A DNA stretch of 11,886 bases from Cyanobacteria bacterium UBA7753. GTDB taxonomy: Bacteria; Cyanobacteriota; Vampirovibrionia; Gastranaerophilales; Gastranaerophilaceae. Under the pieces are notes generated by a model. The model saw only the letters and a program-made list of their open reading frames with translations. It was not told the DNA's origin and searched no databases. The translations under genes were made by a program, and so were the position numbers. The stretch covers positions 1 to 11,886 of the forward strand of contig DLEF01000048.1 in assembly GCA_002481545.1 (NCBI GenBank), given 5' to 3'. Below are positions 1 to 5,929 of this stretch, in pieces (position 1 is the first letter of the stretch; each line of letters opens with the position of its first letter).

Positions 1-7
1 TTTTTGG

Positions 8-57
8 GTTCCGTTTTTTCTTTTTGGCTTCGCAACTCTGAAAAGAAAAAATGGAAC
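8..57. repeat. Imperfect inverted repeat, 17-bp arms
   Basis: Positions 8-24 pair with 41-57 (one G-T wobble) around a 16-nt loop. The arms are mostly T-run/A-run with GTTCC/GGAAC ends. The right arm is followed by no T-tract on the plus strand, so it is a poor intrinsic terminator in that direction. It could be the tail of an upstream gene's terminator region or a remnant of a dispersed palindrome. The rest of positions 1-166 is very AT-rich and holds nothing else I can name. Confidence 0.4.
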
Positions 58-166
58 ATAACCGTTTAAATAATACATAATAATTTCATATCAAAAAAAT
101 AAAAATATTATTTAGTATAAATTAAAATTTTTAAAAAATTATTATGATTTATTCTTTTTTATAATA

Positions 167-195
167 TTCCCAAATTTTCATGTTCCATTTATAAT
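167..195 (+). promoter_or_regulatory. Putative sigma-70 promoter of the yceD-rpmF-plsX-fabH operon
   Basis: A perfect TATAAT (190-195) lies 17 nt after a weak -35 match, TTCCCA (167-172). Transcription would start near 202, giving a leader of about 30 nt before the ATG at 232. A second TATAAT at 160-165 has no convincing -35. The 11-mer ATGTTCCATTT at 180-190 abuts the -10 and recurs in inverse orientation at 49-59. Confidence 0.45.
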
Positions 196-231
196 ATTAT
201 TGTGAATTTCACAAAGTATAAGGAGAGAATT

Positions 232-477
232 ATGACTCAACAATACTTACCGCAACAAAAGATAAGAACGGCACTGGTATTATTCTTGAAAGGGGCTGCA
301 ACACCTGTTGTGCTTTATTTTGATAATCCGCAAGCCGTTTATATGGAAATAAAACAATTGATGAAAAAACCGTCTCCTGTTTTGGTTGAAAAAGAAGCAA
401 ACGGACCTGTAAAGAAAATATCCTTTGTTTCTACACAAATCGCAGGGGTAGCATTACAGGAAGAAACTTATGTATAA
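232..477 (+). CDS. Conserved-looking small protein of unknown function, first gene of the yceD operon
   Basis: This encodes 81 aa. I start it at the ATG at 232 because a strong Shine-Dalgarno (AAGGAGAG, 220-227) sits 4 nt upstream. A GTG at 202 would add ten residues but has no ribosome-binding site and lies at the predicted transcription start. The protein has no signal peptide, membrane segment or cysteine. Its pattern suggests a small alpha/beta fold: a hydrophobic strand near residues 10-30 (RTALVLFLKG, PVVLYF), a helix (about 32-45), then strands ending in ISFVSTQIAGVALQEE. I do not recognise the family. The stop overlaps yceD by 8 bp, so translation is probably coupled, and a role near ribosome or lipid synthesis is suggested only by position. 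Confidence 0.75.
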   Translation: MTQQYLPQQKIRTALVLFLKGAATPVVLYFDNPQAVYMEIKQLMKKPSPVLVEKEANGPVKKISFVSTQIAGVALQEETYV

Positions 478-961
478 AATTTCCGTTCAAGACATAGAAG
501 ACGAAAAAGATAAAACCGTACACATTGATTTTGACGACGAAATCCCTGAGATTAAGGCAAAAATCAAGGCTAGTATTGATGCGTCTTCGCTTGGTGAATT
601 TATTGAGGTTAAAGGAAATGTTAATGGTACAATCAAGCTCACATGCGATTTATGCTTGAAAGAATTTGATTATAAACTGGATTTTCCGATAGACGAAGTA
701 TTCGCTAAAACAGCTCTGTATGATGAATACGGACAGGAAACGGAAATAAAAGACGGACAGTTTGTCACAGACTTGAACGGTGCTGATGAGATTGATATTT
801 ATGACTTATTGTATCAATCTGTAATATTACAGTTACCAAATAAAAAAGTTTGTGGTATAAATTGTAAAGGGGCAAAATTCATGCGCGATGATGAAAAATT
901 TGTCCAAGATGACAGAATGGCAATATTCAAGACCATTCACATCGAAAAAGGTACTAAATAG
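470..961 (+). CDS. yceD: YceD / DUF177 family protein (large-subunit rRNA accumulation)
   Basis: A cytosolic protein of 163 aa. YceD proteins are needed for normal 23S rRNA levels in E. coli and chloroplast-bearing plants, and their gene nearly always lies directly before rpmF, as here. The sequence shows the typical N-terminal acidic beta-rich part, a CxxC pair (Cys59, Cys62, in TCDLCLKEF) where many family members have one, the acidic IDIYDLLYQSVILQLP segment, and a second cysteine pair (Cys128, Cys132). The four cysteines could bind a metal. Length is normal for the family. Start: ATG 470 with AGGAAG at 458-463, overlapping the previous gene. A 76-nt gap to rpmF holds no clear terminator. 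The family call is firm; the molecular mechanism is not known from sequence. Confidence 0.88.
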   Translation: MYKISVQDIEDEKDKTVHIDFDDEIPEIKAKIKASIDASSLGEFIEVKGNVNGTIKLTCDLCLKEFDYKLDFPIDEVFAKTALYDEYGQETEIKDGQFVTDLNGADEIDIYDLLYQSVILQLPNKKVCGINCKGAKFMRDDEKFVQDDRMAIFKTIHIEKGTK

Positions 962-1037
962 AGGGTTACAGACCTTTTTATTTTGTACTAAAAAACGAAA
1001 TATAAATAGTTAAAACAGAACAAAGAAAGGTATAAAA

Positions 1038-1364
1038 ATGGCAGTACCAAAGAAAAGAACGGGACACAGAGCCCAAGGAACAAGAAGAGCAAATTGGAAG
1101 GCTACAAAGCCTGAAACAACCGTATGTTCAAATTGCGGTCAACCCGTATTGGCACACACCGTATGTACGGCATGCGGATATTATAAAGGACAACCTGTCA
1201 GCTTAAAAGACAGAAAAGAAGAGGAAGCTAAGAAGGTTACAAAACCTGCTAAGAAATCCGCTAAGAAAGCTGAAAAGAAGGCAGAAGAGGCTCCAAAAGC
1301 TGAAAAGGCAGAAGAAAAACCTGCTAAAGAAGAGGCAAAAGAAGAAAAGTCCGCTGAAGAATAG
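1038..1364 (+). CDS. rpmF: 50S ribosomal protein L32 with long Lys/Ala/Glu C-terminal extension
   Basis: A protein of 108 aa. Residues 1-55 are a textbook L32: MAVPKKRTGHRAQGTRRANW, then the zinc-binding cysteines Cys30, Cys33, Cys43 and Cys46 (CSNCGQ and CTACGYYKG). Bacterial L32 usually ends near 55-65 residues. Here it continues for about 50 residues of low-complexity Lys, Ala and Glu with a few Pro, probably disordered or helical. The reading frame is intact through the tail, which keeps a Shine-Dalgarno for plsX right at its end. AGAAAGG (1024-1030) precedes the ATG. L32 is a structural protein of the large subunit. The presence of all four cysteines means this is the zinc-dependent form rather than the cysteine-free paralogue made under zinc starvation. 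Confidence 0.97.
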   Translation: MAVPKKRTGHRAQGTRRANWKATKPETTVCSNCGQPVLAHTVCTACGYYKGQPVSLKDRKEEEAKKVTKPAKKSAKKAEKKAEEAPKAEKAEEKPAKEEAKEEKSAEE

Positions 1365-1372
1365 GGGAAAAC

Positions 1373-2431
1373 ATGACTAGAATAGCTATAGATGCAATGG
1401 GCGGTGACCATGCTCCGGGAGAAATTGTTGCCGGTGCACTTTGGGCTGCTCAAGATTATGGTGTCGGTTTAAACTTGGTCGGCAGAGAAGATGATATCAA
1501 AGCAGAGATTGAAAAAATCCGTGCTGCAGGTGGTATTTACTCTGATTCCGGCAGTAAAGGCCGTAAAAGAAAAATCAAAATCGACGTTGATAAGATTGAT
1601 TATATGATTACTCATGCATCAGAAGTTATTGACATGGGTGAGGCTGTAGGTCAAGCTATCCGCAGAAAGAAAGATTCATCTATCGTTAAAGCGGTAAAAT
1701 CTGTTGCGGACGGTACATCTGACGGTATTGTAGCTGCGGGCTCAACGGGTGCCGCTATGGCTGCAAGCTTGTTTGGATTAGGCAGATTGAAGGGTATCAC
1801 AAGACCTGCAATCGCCGTTACACTCCCTACGGTTAAGAATCCTATTATTTTGATTGACGGCGGTGCTAACAGCAACGCTACTCCGCAAATGCTTAAACAG
1901 TTCGCCATAATGGGTGCAACTTATTCTCAGCATGTTTTAGGTATTGATAATCCGAGAGTTGGGATTATGAATATCGGAGAAGAAGTCGAAAAAGGTAATT
2001 CACTTGCGAAAGAAGCTCACAAGCTGTTGGAAGAAGATTCCGAGAACATAAACTTCGTCGGAAATATTGAAGGTAAAGAAATATTCTTATCAAAATGCGA
2101 TGTAGTTGTATGTGACGGTTTCGTCGGAAACGTCGCATTGAAGGTTACTGAAGGTGCATCTTCTATGTTGTTCTACTTATTGCAACAAGAATTGAAATCC
2201 GATATATTGGGTATGTTAATCGGATTATTCGCTAAACCTTTCATGAAGAGAGTTTACAGAAGAATTAATTATGAAGAATTTGGAGGTTGCCTGCTTTTAG
2301 GTGTCAGAGGAATTTCCGTAATTGCTCACGGCAGAAGTAAGGCATACGCTATTAAAAACGCTGTAAGGGTAGCAAACGAAGCTGTCCAAAAAGGTGTTAA
2401 CGGCAAGATTTCCGAATTTATTGAGGGATAG
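1373..2431 (+). CDS. plsX: Phosphate acyltransferase PlsX
   Basis: PlsX (352 aa) makes acyl-phosphate from acyl-ACP and inorganic phosphate. PlsY then uses acyl-phosphate to acylate glycerol-3-phosphate, the first step of phospholipid synthesis. It is a peripheral membrane enzyme. Family motifs are present in order: DAMGGD (7-12), HASEVI (81-86), AGSTGA (122-127), DGGAN (162-166), NIGEEVEKGN (200-209), CDGFVGNV (247-254), and a Tyr...GGCLLLG segment near the C-terminus. Residues of roughly 52-75 form a basic Gly/Lys/Arg-rich insertion before HASEVI, which makes the protein slightly longer than usual. The start is ATG 1373 with GGGGAAA directly after the rpmF stop (8-nt gap). fabH follows after 2 nt, so the genes are surely co-transcribed. 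Confidence 0.97.
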   Translation: MTRIAIDAMGGDHAPGEIVAGALWAAQDYGVGLNLVGREDDIKAEIEKIRAAGGIYSDSGSKGRKRKIKIDVDKIDYMITHASEVIDMGEAVGQAIRRKKDSSIVKAVKSVADGTSDGIVAAGSTGAAMAASLFGLGRLKGITRPAIAVTLPTVKNPIILIDGGANSNATPQMLKQFAIMGATYSQHVLGIDNPRVGIMNIGEEVEKGNSLAKEAHKLLEEDSENINFVGNIEGKEIFLSKCDVVVCDGFVGNVALKVTEGASSMLFYLLQQELKSDILGMLIGLFAKPFMKRVYRRINYEEFGGCLLLGVRGISVIAHGRSKAYAIKNAVRVANEAVQKGVNGKISEFIEG

Positions 2432-2433
2432 AA

Positions 2434-3447
2434 ATGGTAAATAAAAATATTCCGGTAAGAATAGCAGGGGTTGGATATTGCGTCCCTGATACCGTAATCA
2501 CGAATGACGATTTAACGAAGTTGTATGAAACTTCTGATGAATGGATTTATACAAGAACAGGTATCAAGGAAAGACGTGTTGTCGCAGGTAACGAAACCGC
2601 TATTGACTTAGGTCTTGTTGCGGCGCAAAATGCTATTGCAAAATCGGGTATAGATGTTCAGGATATAGACTGCATTATAGGTGCGGCATCGGCTCCTCCT
2701 AAATTATATCCGCCATTGTCCGCTACAATCGGCGCAAAATTAGGGATAAAAGAACACATCCCTGCTTTTGATATGACGGCTGCTTGCACAGGGTTAATCT
2801 ATGCAATGCAGGTTGCGCGCGGATTTATCCACTCGGGAATTTACAAAAATATTCTTATTATCGCTGCCGATAATAACTCAAAGATTACGGATTGGACTGA
2901 TAGAAGTACATCAATCCTGTTTGGTGACGGCGCAGGTGCTATGGTCATGACCGTTGCGGAAGACGGAGTCGATGATATATTATCTCTCAAAATCAGTGCT
3001 AACGGTGCTATCGGGCACTATATCGAAACAGGTGTTCCGAGCCAATGCTGTCCGCTCGTAAAACAGGCTGACGAAGTTGCATCAGGCAAAATCCTTATGA
3101 ACGGGAAAGAGGTTTATAAGTTCGCCGTTACGACGGTTCCTAAATACGTTGAAGAATGTATCGCACTTTCAGGATTGACTGCCGAACAGATAGATTATTT
3201 GATACCTCATCAGGCAAACCAAAGAATTATTGAGGCTATCCAAAAAAGATTAAAATACAGTGATGAAAAGGTTATTTCCAATATCAGATATTACGGAAAC
3301 ACCTCTGCCGCATCTATTCCAATCGCATTGGTAGAAGGGGTTGAAAAAGGTAAAATTAAACTCAATTCAACTGCGGTTCTTTGCGGATTCGGTGCAGGCA
3401 TGACTTGGGGCGGAGCCGTTATCAGATTAAGAGACGGCATTTGCTAG
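2434..3447 (+). CDS. fabH: Beta-ketoacyl-ACP synthase III (FabH)
   Basis: FabH (337 aa) condenses an acyl-CoA primer, usually acetyl-CoA, with malonyl-ACP to start type II fatty-acid synthesis in the cytosol. The catalytic triad is complete: Cys118 in DMTAACTGL, His259 in IPHQANQRI, and Asn289 in YYGNTSAASIP. The glycine-rich GFGAGMTWG close to the C-terminus is also typical. Length is normal to slightly long (most are 310-335). The start ATG is 2 nt after the plsX stop, and its ribosome-binding site (GAGGG, 2424-2428) lies inside the end of plsX. The stop is TAG. No strong intrinsic terminator is visible after it, only an A-run/T-run without GC pairs near 3450-3470. Confidence 0.97.
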   Translation: MVNKNIPVRIAGVGYCVPDTVITNDDLTKLYETSDEWIYTRTGIKERRVVAGNETAIDLGLVAAQNAIAKSGIDVQDIDCIIGAASAPPKLYPPLSATIGAKLGIKEHIPAFDMTAACTGLIYAMQVARGFIHSGIYKNILIIAADNNSKITDWTDRSTSILFGDGAGAMVMTVAEDGVDDILSLKISANGAIGHYIETGVPSQCCPLVKQADEVASGKILMNGKEVYKFAVTTVPKYVEECIALSGLTAEQIDYLIPHQANQRIIEAIQKRLKYSDEKVISNIRYYGNTSAASIPIALVEGVEKGKIKLNSTAVLCGFGAGMTWGGAVIRLRDGIC

Positions 3448-3487
3448 ACTCATAAAAAGTACAATTTTTTCATCTAAAATGTGCATA

Positions 3488-3514
3488 TTGATTTACCGTT
3501 TTTAGTGTTACAAT
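3488..3514 (+). promoter_or_regulatory. Promoter placing transcription start at the ATG of the next gene
   Basis: An extended -10 (TG at 3506-3507, then TACAAT at 3509-3514) follows a -35-like TTGATT (3488-3493) with a short 15-nt spacer. Only six bases separate the -10 from the ATG at 3521, and there is no Shine-Dalgarno, so the mRNA would be leaderless or nearly so. Confidence 0.45.
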
Positions 3515-3520
3515 GTTCGT

Positions 3521-4345
3521 ATGAAAAAAGTAATGCTGTTTATTTCAATGTTAATATTTGCGTTGCCTGCGCTGCCTGCGTTTTCGGTCGAGATTGAACA
3601 ACCGAAACCGATACAGACAATTCATCATGTTGTTCCGGAGGAAGAACAGACGATTGAAAATGTCGAGACAGAGGATAAACCTGACGATTTTCAGTTCCCG
3701 AACGAAGTGGAATTAAAAGGTACGGTTATTTATAACGAAGGTGCCAAGGTTCAGGAAATAGAGCTTGATAAAACGGTGCAAAAACCCGAAATTAACCTAA
3801 AAACAAAACATATGATTATCCCTGTAAAATATGCAGGGAAAGGTATTTATGACGATAAATATTTAAACCAAAGGAGCGCGCTTGCGAGTGCAACAAGGGT
3901 AACGGGAGAAGAATACATGATTGCGCCCGTTTGGCAGCAGGTAAGTGCACAGATGGGAAACTTCTCATATGGTACATTATATACCTCGGGGCTTGATGAT
4001 TCACAGCTGCAGAATACGATGAACGTATTTACCAGATACGATTTCAAGCATTTTGCAATAGCAGCCTATGTCGGGGCAAACGAACGTAATACGGGCATGG
4101 ATAAAGACACTCAAACCTTCCAGCTTGCGCCTGAGATAAAGCTGTCAAAATCTTTTGTAATAAGAGATACCGTCCAAGCCTATGTAAATCAGGGATACAA
4201 GAAAAACGAAGTTTCAATTATTTATACTCCGAAGATAAAAGATCAATATGATATTTTAAGGTTTGAACTCGGGTTGACTCAAACCTATTATGAAAGCGGA
4301 GGTTCAAAGTCCGCAATAGAATTTTCGACAAAAATAAGACTATAG
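3521..4345 (+). CDS. Exported protein of unknown function, possible outer-membrane beta-barrel
   Basis: This protein has 274 aa. Residues 1-22 are a clear Sec signal peptide (MKK, then a hydrophobic LFISMLIFALPALPAFS), probably cleaved near the Ser22-Val23 bond. Residues 23-60 are rich in Glu, Pro and Thr and look disordered. From about residue 130 the sequence alternates polar and hydrophobic residues in repeated strands (YDFKHFAIAAYVGANER, TFQLAPEIKLSKS, VSIIYTPKI, RFELGLTQTYYES) and ends in a strand, AIEFSTKIRL. That is what a small outer-membrane barrel looks like, although the final residue is Leu rather than Phe. I recognise no named family. It is monocistronic by position. There is no Shine-Dalgarno before the ATG, which fits the leaderless start proposed for it. 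Confidence 0.75.
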   Translation: MKKVMLFISMLIFALPALPAFSVEIEQPKPIQTIHHVVPEEEQTIENVETEDKPDDFQFPNEVELKGTVIYNEGAKVQEIELDKTVQKPEINLKTKHMIIPVKYAGKGIYDDKYLNQRSALASATRVTGEEYMIAPVWQQVSAQMGNFSYGTLYTSGLDDSQLQNTMNVFTRYDFKHFAIAAYVGANERNTGMDKDTQTFQLAPEIKLSKSFVIRDTVQAYVNQGYKKNEVSIIYTPKIKDQYDILRFELGLTQTYYESGGSKSAIEFSTKIRL

Positions 4346-4439
4346 TTGAATGTATTGTATTCAATTGATTTAGAATGCAGATATTTGTATAAAGGTAGAT
4401 ATAAATTAAGCGTTATTTTGTTATTAAATAACGTGTATG

Positions 4440-4606
4440 ACGGACAGACAAACCCTCACCTCAAATTTCTAAGTTCGTAAACTCACTAAGAAATTTAACC
4501 CCTCTCCCAGTGGTAGAGGTGGATGTGCCCTTCCACCTCTGGGGGAAGGACAGTAGCCCTAGACGAGATAACGAGTCGTAGGGATACAGGATGAGGGTTT
4601 GTCCGT
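4440..4606. repeat. Multi-stem palindromic element (MITE-like or REP-like), 167 bp
   Basis: The ends are inverted: ACGGACAGACAAACCCTCA at the left and the complement of ACGGACAAACCCTCA at the right, with a 4-nt slip. Inside are three further hairpins: AAATTTC...GAAATTT (about 4463-4496), AGAGGTGGA paired with TCCACCTCT (about 4515-4540), and CCCTA/TAGGG (4557-4583). It has no coding potential and no transposase. It fills most of the 370-nt gap between the 3521 and 4716 genes. The rest of that gap holds a weak AT-only hairpin, CGTTATTT/AAATAACG (4411-4433). Confidence 0.7.
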
Positions 4607-4715
4607 ACAAATATAAAGATATATTTTAAAGAATTTAATGCCTAAATGAATCTTGCCTTTTTGGCTTGTCCGAGTAGCGGATAGCAAAAATCTTTCCGCA
4701 ACGGATAATATTTGT

Positions 4716-5060
4716 ATGTTTACGGCAATATTACTTATATTATATTTATTTAATGCGTCTTTTTCTCCCGCATTATCCTATGAGAGCAAATACTCTGACG
4801 GGATTGCGAGGTTAGAGCGGGCATGGCTCCATAAAGAATATCAGAACGAAGAGGACGAAATAAGGCTAAGCCGTTTGGAAGAAAAAGTGTTTGGCACAAT
4901 CCATGATAATGATACTAAATCGAGGTATACTCAATTGCGCAAGGCTTTCGATGCACAGCAAAAGATGAGACGGCATGCCCCGAGGCATGACATGTCTTTT
5001 ATGAGAGGGGTTCCGACGAGTGTTCCAATCAGTGTGTATGATTTATACCGCGGTTACTAA
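4716..5060 (+). CDS. Small exported protein of unknown function with an RLxRLExxVFG motif
   Basis: This encodes 114 aa from the ATG at 4716. The frame stays open upstream to a TTG at 4653, but that would put 21 polar residues before the signal sequence, so I reject it. Residues 1-22 (MFTAILLILYLFNASFSPALS) look like a signal peptide, although the usual basic n-region is missing. The mature part is charged and helical: LERAWLHKEYQNEEDEIRLSRLEEKVFG, then a second Arg-Leu-Arg segment. RLxRLE..vFG motifs are, as I recall, common in exported proteins of cyanobacteria and Melainabacteria of unknown role. The C-terminal third is basic, Met- and Pro-rich. GATAAT (4704-4709) lies exactly six bases before the ATG and no Shine-Dalgarno is present, but no good -35 is seen. 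Confidence 0.65.
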   Translation: MFTAILLILYLFNASFSPALSYESKYSDGIARLERAWLHKEYQNEEDEIRLSRLEEKVFGTIHDNDTKSRYTQLRKAFDAQQKMRRHAPRHDMSFMRGVPTSVPISVYDLYRGY

Positions 5061-5068
5061 AAATAAGC

Positions 5069-5094
5069 AAAAAAAAACGGTATTTTCAATACCG
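5069..5094 (-). terminator. Rho-independent terminator, minus strand
   Basis: Read on the minus strand, a perfect 7-bp stem CGGTATT/AATACCG (5094-5078) with a 3-nt loop is followed by nine T (5077-5069). On the plus strand the hairpin is not followed by T, so it does not serve the gene ending at 5060. No minus-strand gene lies to its right, which is why a small RNA is proposed here. Confidence 0.6.
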
Positions 5095-5140
5095 CAACTT
5101 ACACACTTACACACTAATTATCAACTTTTTTTGTAGTTTG

Positions 5141-5196
5141 AATTATATATTCATAACTAATTATTACCTTCCAATTATATATTTATTACTAACCTT
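5141..5196. repeat. Imperfect tandem duplication in intergenic AT-rich DNA
   Basis: AATTATATATTCATAACTAA (from 5141) recurs from 5173 as AATTATATATTTATTACTAA, each followed by a CCTT-containing stretch, with an indel of about 8 nt between copies. It may be simple slippage. Confidence 0.5.
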
Positions 5197-5331
5197 ACAT
5201 TTATATAAAGTATTCTTTCCCCGTGAAATTGCCTTTTTTGTTTTTCAATGTGAAGAAATGTAACATAATAAACAAGTCATGAAATCGGACAAATAAAAAA
5301 GTGTTTATATAAGAGAGAGGATATAAAAACT

Positions 5332-5691
5332 ATGGCACTTGGATTTACATCACATTATACAAATAATAATGAACAACCGTTCGGCTCATTAATTTTGAGT
5401 GCAGTCGAAAGCGAGACTGCAGGTTCGGTAGCAAGCAGTAATCATTCGGCACCTGTTGTAGCTTCACTCTTTAGTGAAGGCGATTGCGACAGCTATGAAT
5501 TTTCTGTTTCGACTAATATTGATTACAGTCAATATGCAAACTTTACTGCATCGGCAGGTTCTACGGAAACTGCAGGTTCGGTAGCATATAGCGGTGGAGA
5601 TTTTAGCGGAGCTTCGGCAGGATGTGCATCATTCTCCGGTGGCGGAGCTGTTTCATCTTGCAGTGTTAGTTCTGCATCATTCACATGCTAA
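5332..5691 (+). CDS. Small Ser/Gly/Ala-rich protein with cysteines, unknown function
   Basis: This encodes 119 aa. GAGAGAGG (5313-5320) precedes the ATG with an 11-nt spacing, rather long. There is no signal peptide or membrane segment. The heptad ETAGSVA occurs twice (28-34 and 79-85), and the DNA underneath is identical for 18 nt (ACTGCAGGTTCGGTAGCA), so this is an internal duplication. Cysteines are at 52, 98, 110 and 119. The last 35 residues are almost only Ser, Gly, Ala, Cys and Phe and end in Cys. The composition resembles a secreted adhesive or silk-like peptide, or the core of a modified peptide precursor, but no modifying enzyme or transporter gene lies nearby. Ordered codons, a ribosome-binding site and a strong terminator after it support a real gene. 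I do not recognise it. Confidence 0.7.
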   Translation: MALGFTSHYTNNNEQPFGSLILSAVESETAGSVASSNHSAPVVASLFSEGDCDSYEFSVSTNIDYSQYANFTASAGSTETAGSVAYSGGDFSGASAGCASFSGGGAVSSCSVSSASFTC

Positions 5692-5719
5692 GGCATGTTG
5701 ATTATATCAATTTGTTAAT

Positions 5720-5754
5720 AAAAAGGGGCTTATTTTTCTGATAAGTCCCTTTTT
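5720..5754 (+). terminator. Rho-independent terminator after the 119-aa gene
   Basis: A 14-bp stem pairs 5720-5733 with 5741-5754 (one G-T pair) around a 7-nt loop, with a GGGG/TCCC core. The right arm ends in five T (5750-5754), and A5720-A5724 in the left arm would let it work on both strands. Confidence 0.85.
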
Positions 5755-5779
5755 AGTTGTTAGTGTGAAATCATGGAAA

Positions 5780-5818
5780 CGCAATATATTTGACATATTG
5801 CGCATGACAAACTAAAAT
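5780..5818 (+). promoter_or_regulatory. Consensus promoter overlapped by a perfect inverted repeat (operator candidate)
   Basis: TTGACA (5790-5795), 17 nt, then TAAAAT (5813-5818) form a near-ideal sigma-70 promoter. CGCAATAT (5780-5787) and ATATTGCG (5795-5802) are a perfect 8-bp inverted repeat centred on the -35 box, and TCATG (5771-5775)/CATGA (5803-5807) extend it outward. A regulator bound there would block RNA polymerase. Transcription would start near 5825, about 105 nt before the gene at 5930. A second TATAAT (5876-5881) lies downstream, inside another inverted repeat, TTTCGAT/ATCGAAA (5863-5886). Confidence 0.6.
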
Positions 5819-5929
5819 TAATTTATTGTAAAGTTTTTGTAATATAGTAGCAAAAAAATATTTTTCGATGCTTTATATAATCGAAACGTAAATAAAGTAC
5901 AGAAGATATAAATAGAAAGACAGGTTATT

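Larger units (their letters stand above)
5069..5258 (-). ncRNA. Candidate minus-strand small RNA, about 190 nt
   Basis: The minus strand has a possible promoter, TTGTCC (5292-5287), a 16-nt spacer, and TATTAT (5270-5265). Transcription would start near 5258 and stop at the T-run at 5069. I see no good open reading frame in the span. It contains an imperfect tandem repeat (5141-5196) and two copies of CTTACACA. The evidence is only the pairing of a promoter-like signal with a strong orphan terminator. Confidence 0.25.

Noticed and set aside
202..231. GTG start extending the first gene by ten residues
   Set aside because: It has no ribosome-binding site and coincides with the predicted transcription start, whereas AAGGAGAG directly serves the ATG at 232.
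1181..1453. Minus-strand open frame opposite the rpmF tail and plsX start
   Set aside because: It is a shadow of the Lys/Ala/Glu-rich tail read backwards (Ser/Phe/Ala-rich), with no ribosome-binding site or family resemblance.
4411..4433. Terminator after the 3521 gene (CGTTATTT/AAATAACG)
   Set aside because: The stem is almost all A-T and no T-run follows. It may be chance in AT-rich DNA.
4653..4715. TTG start extending the 4716 gene
   Set aside because: It would place 21 polar residues ahead of a clear hydrophobic signal sequence and has no Shine-Dalgarno.
5234..5266. 21-codon minus-strand mini-gene within the small-RNA candidate
   Set aside because: Its ATG lies inside the proposed -10 box, so it would not be in the transcript, and it has no ribosome-binding site.
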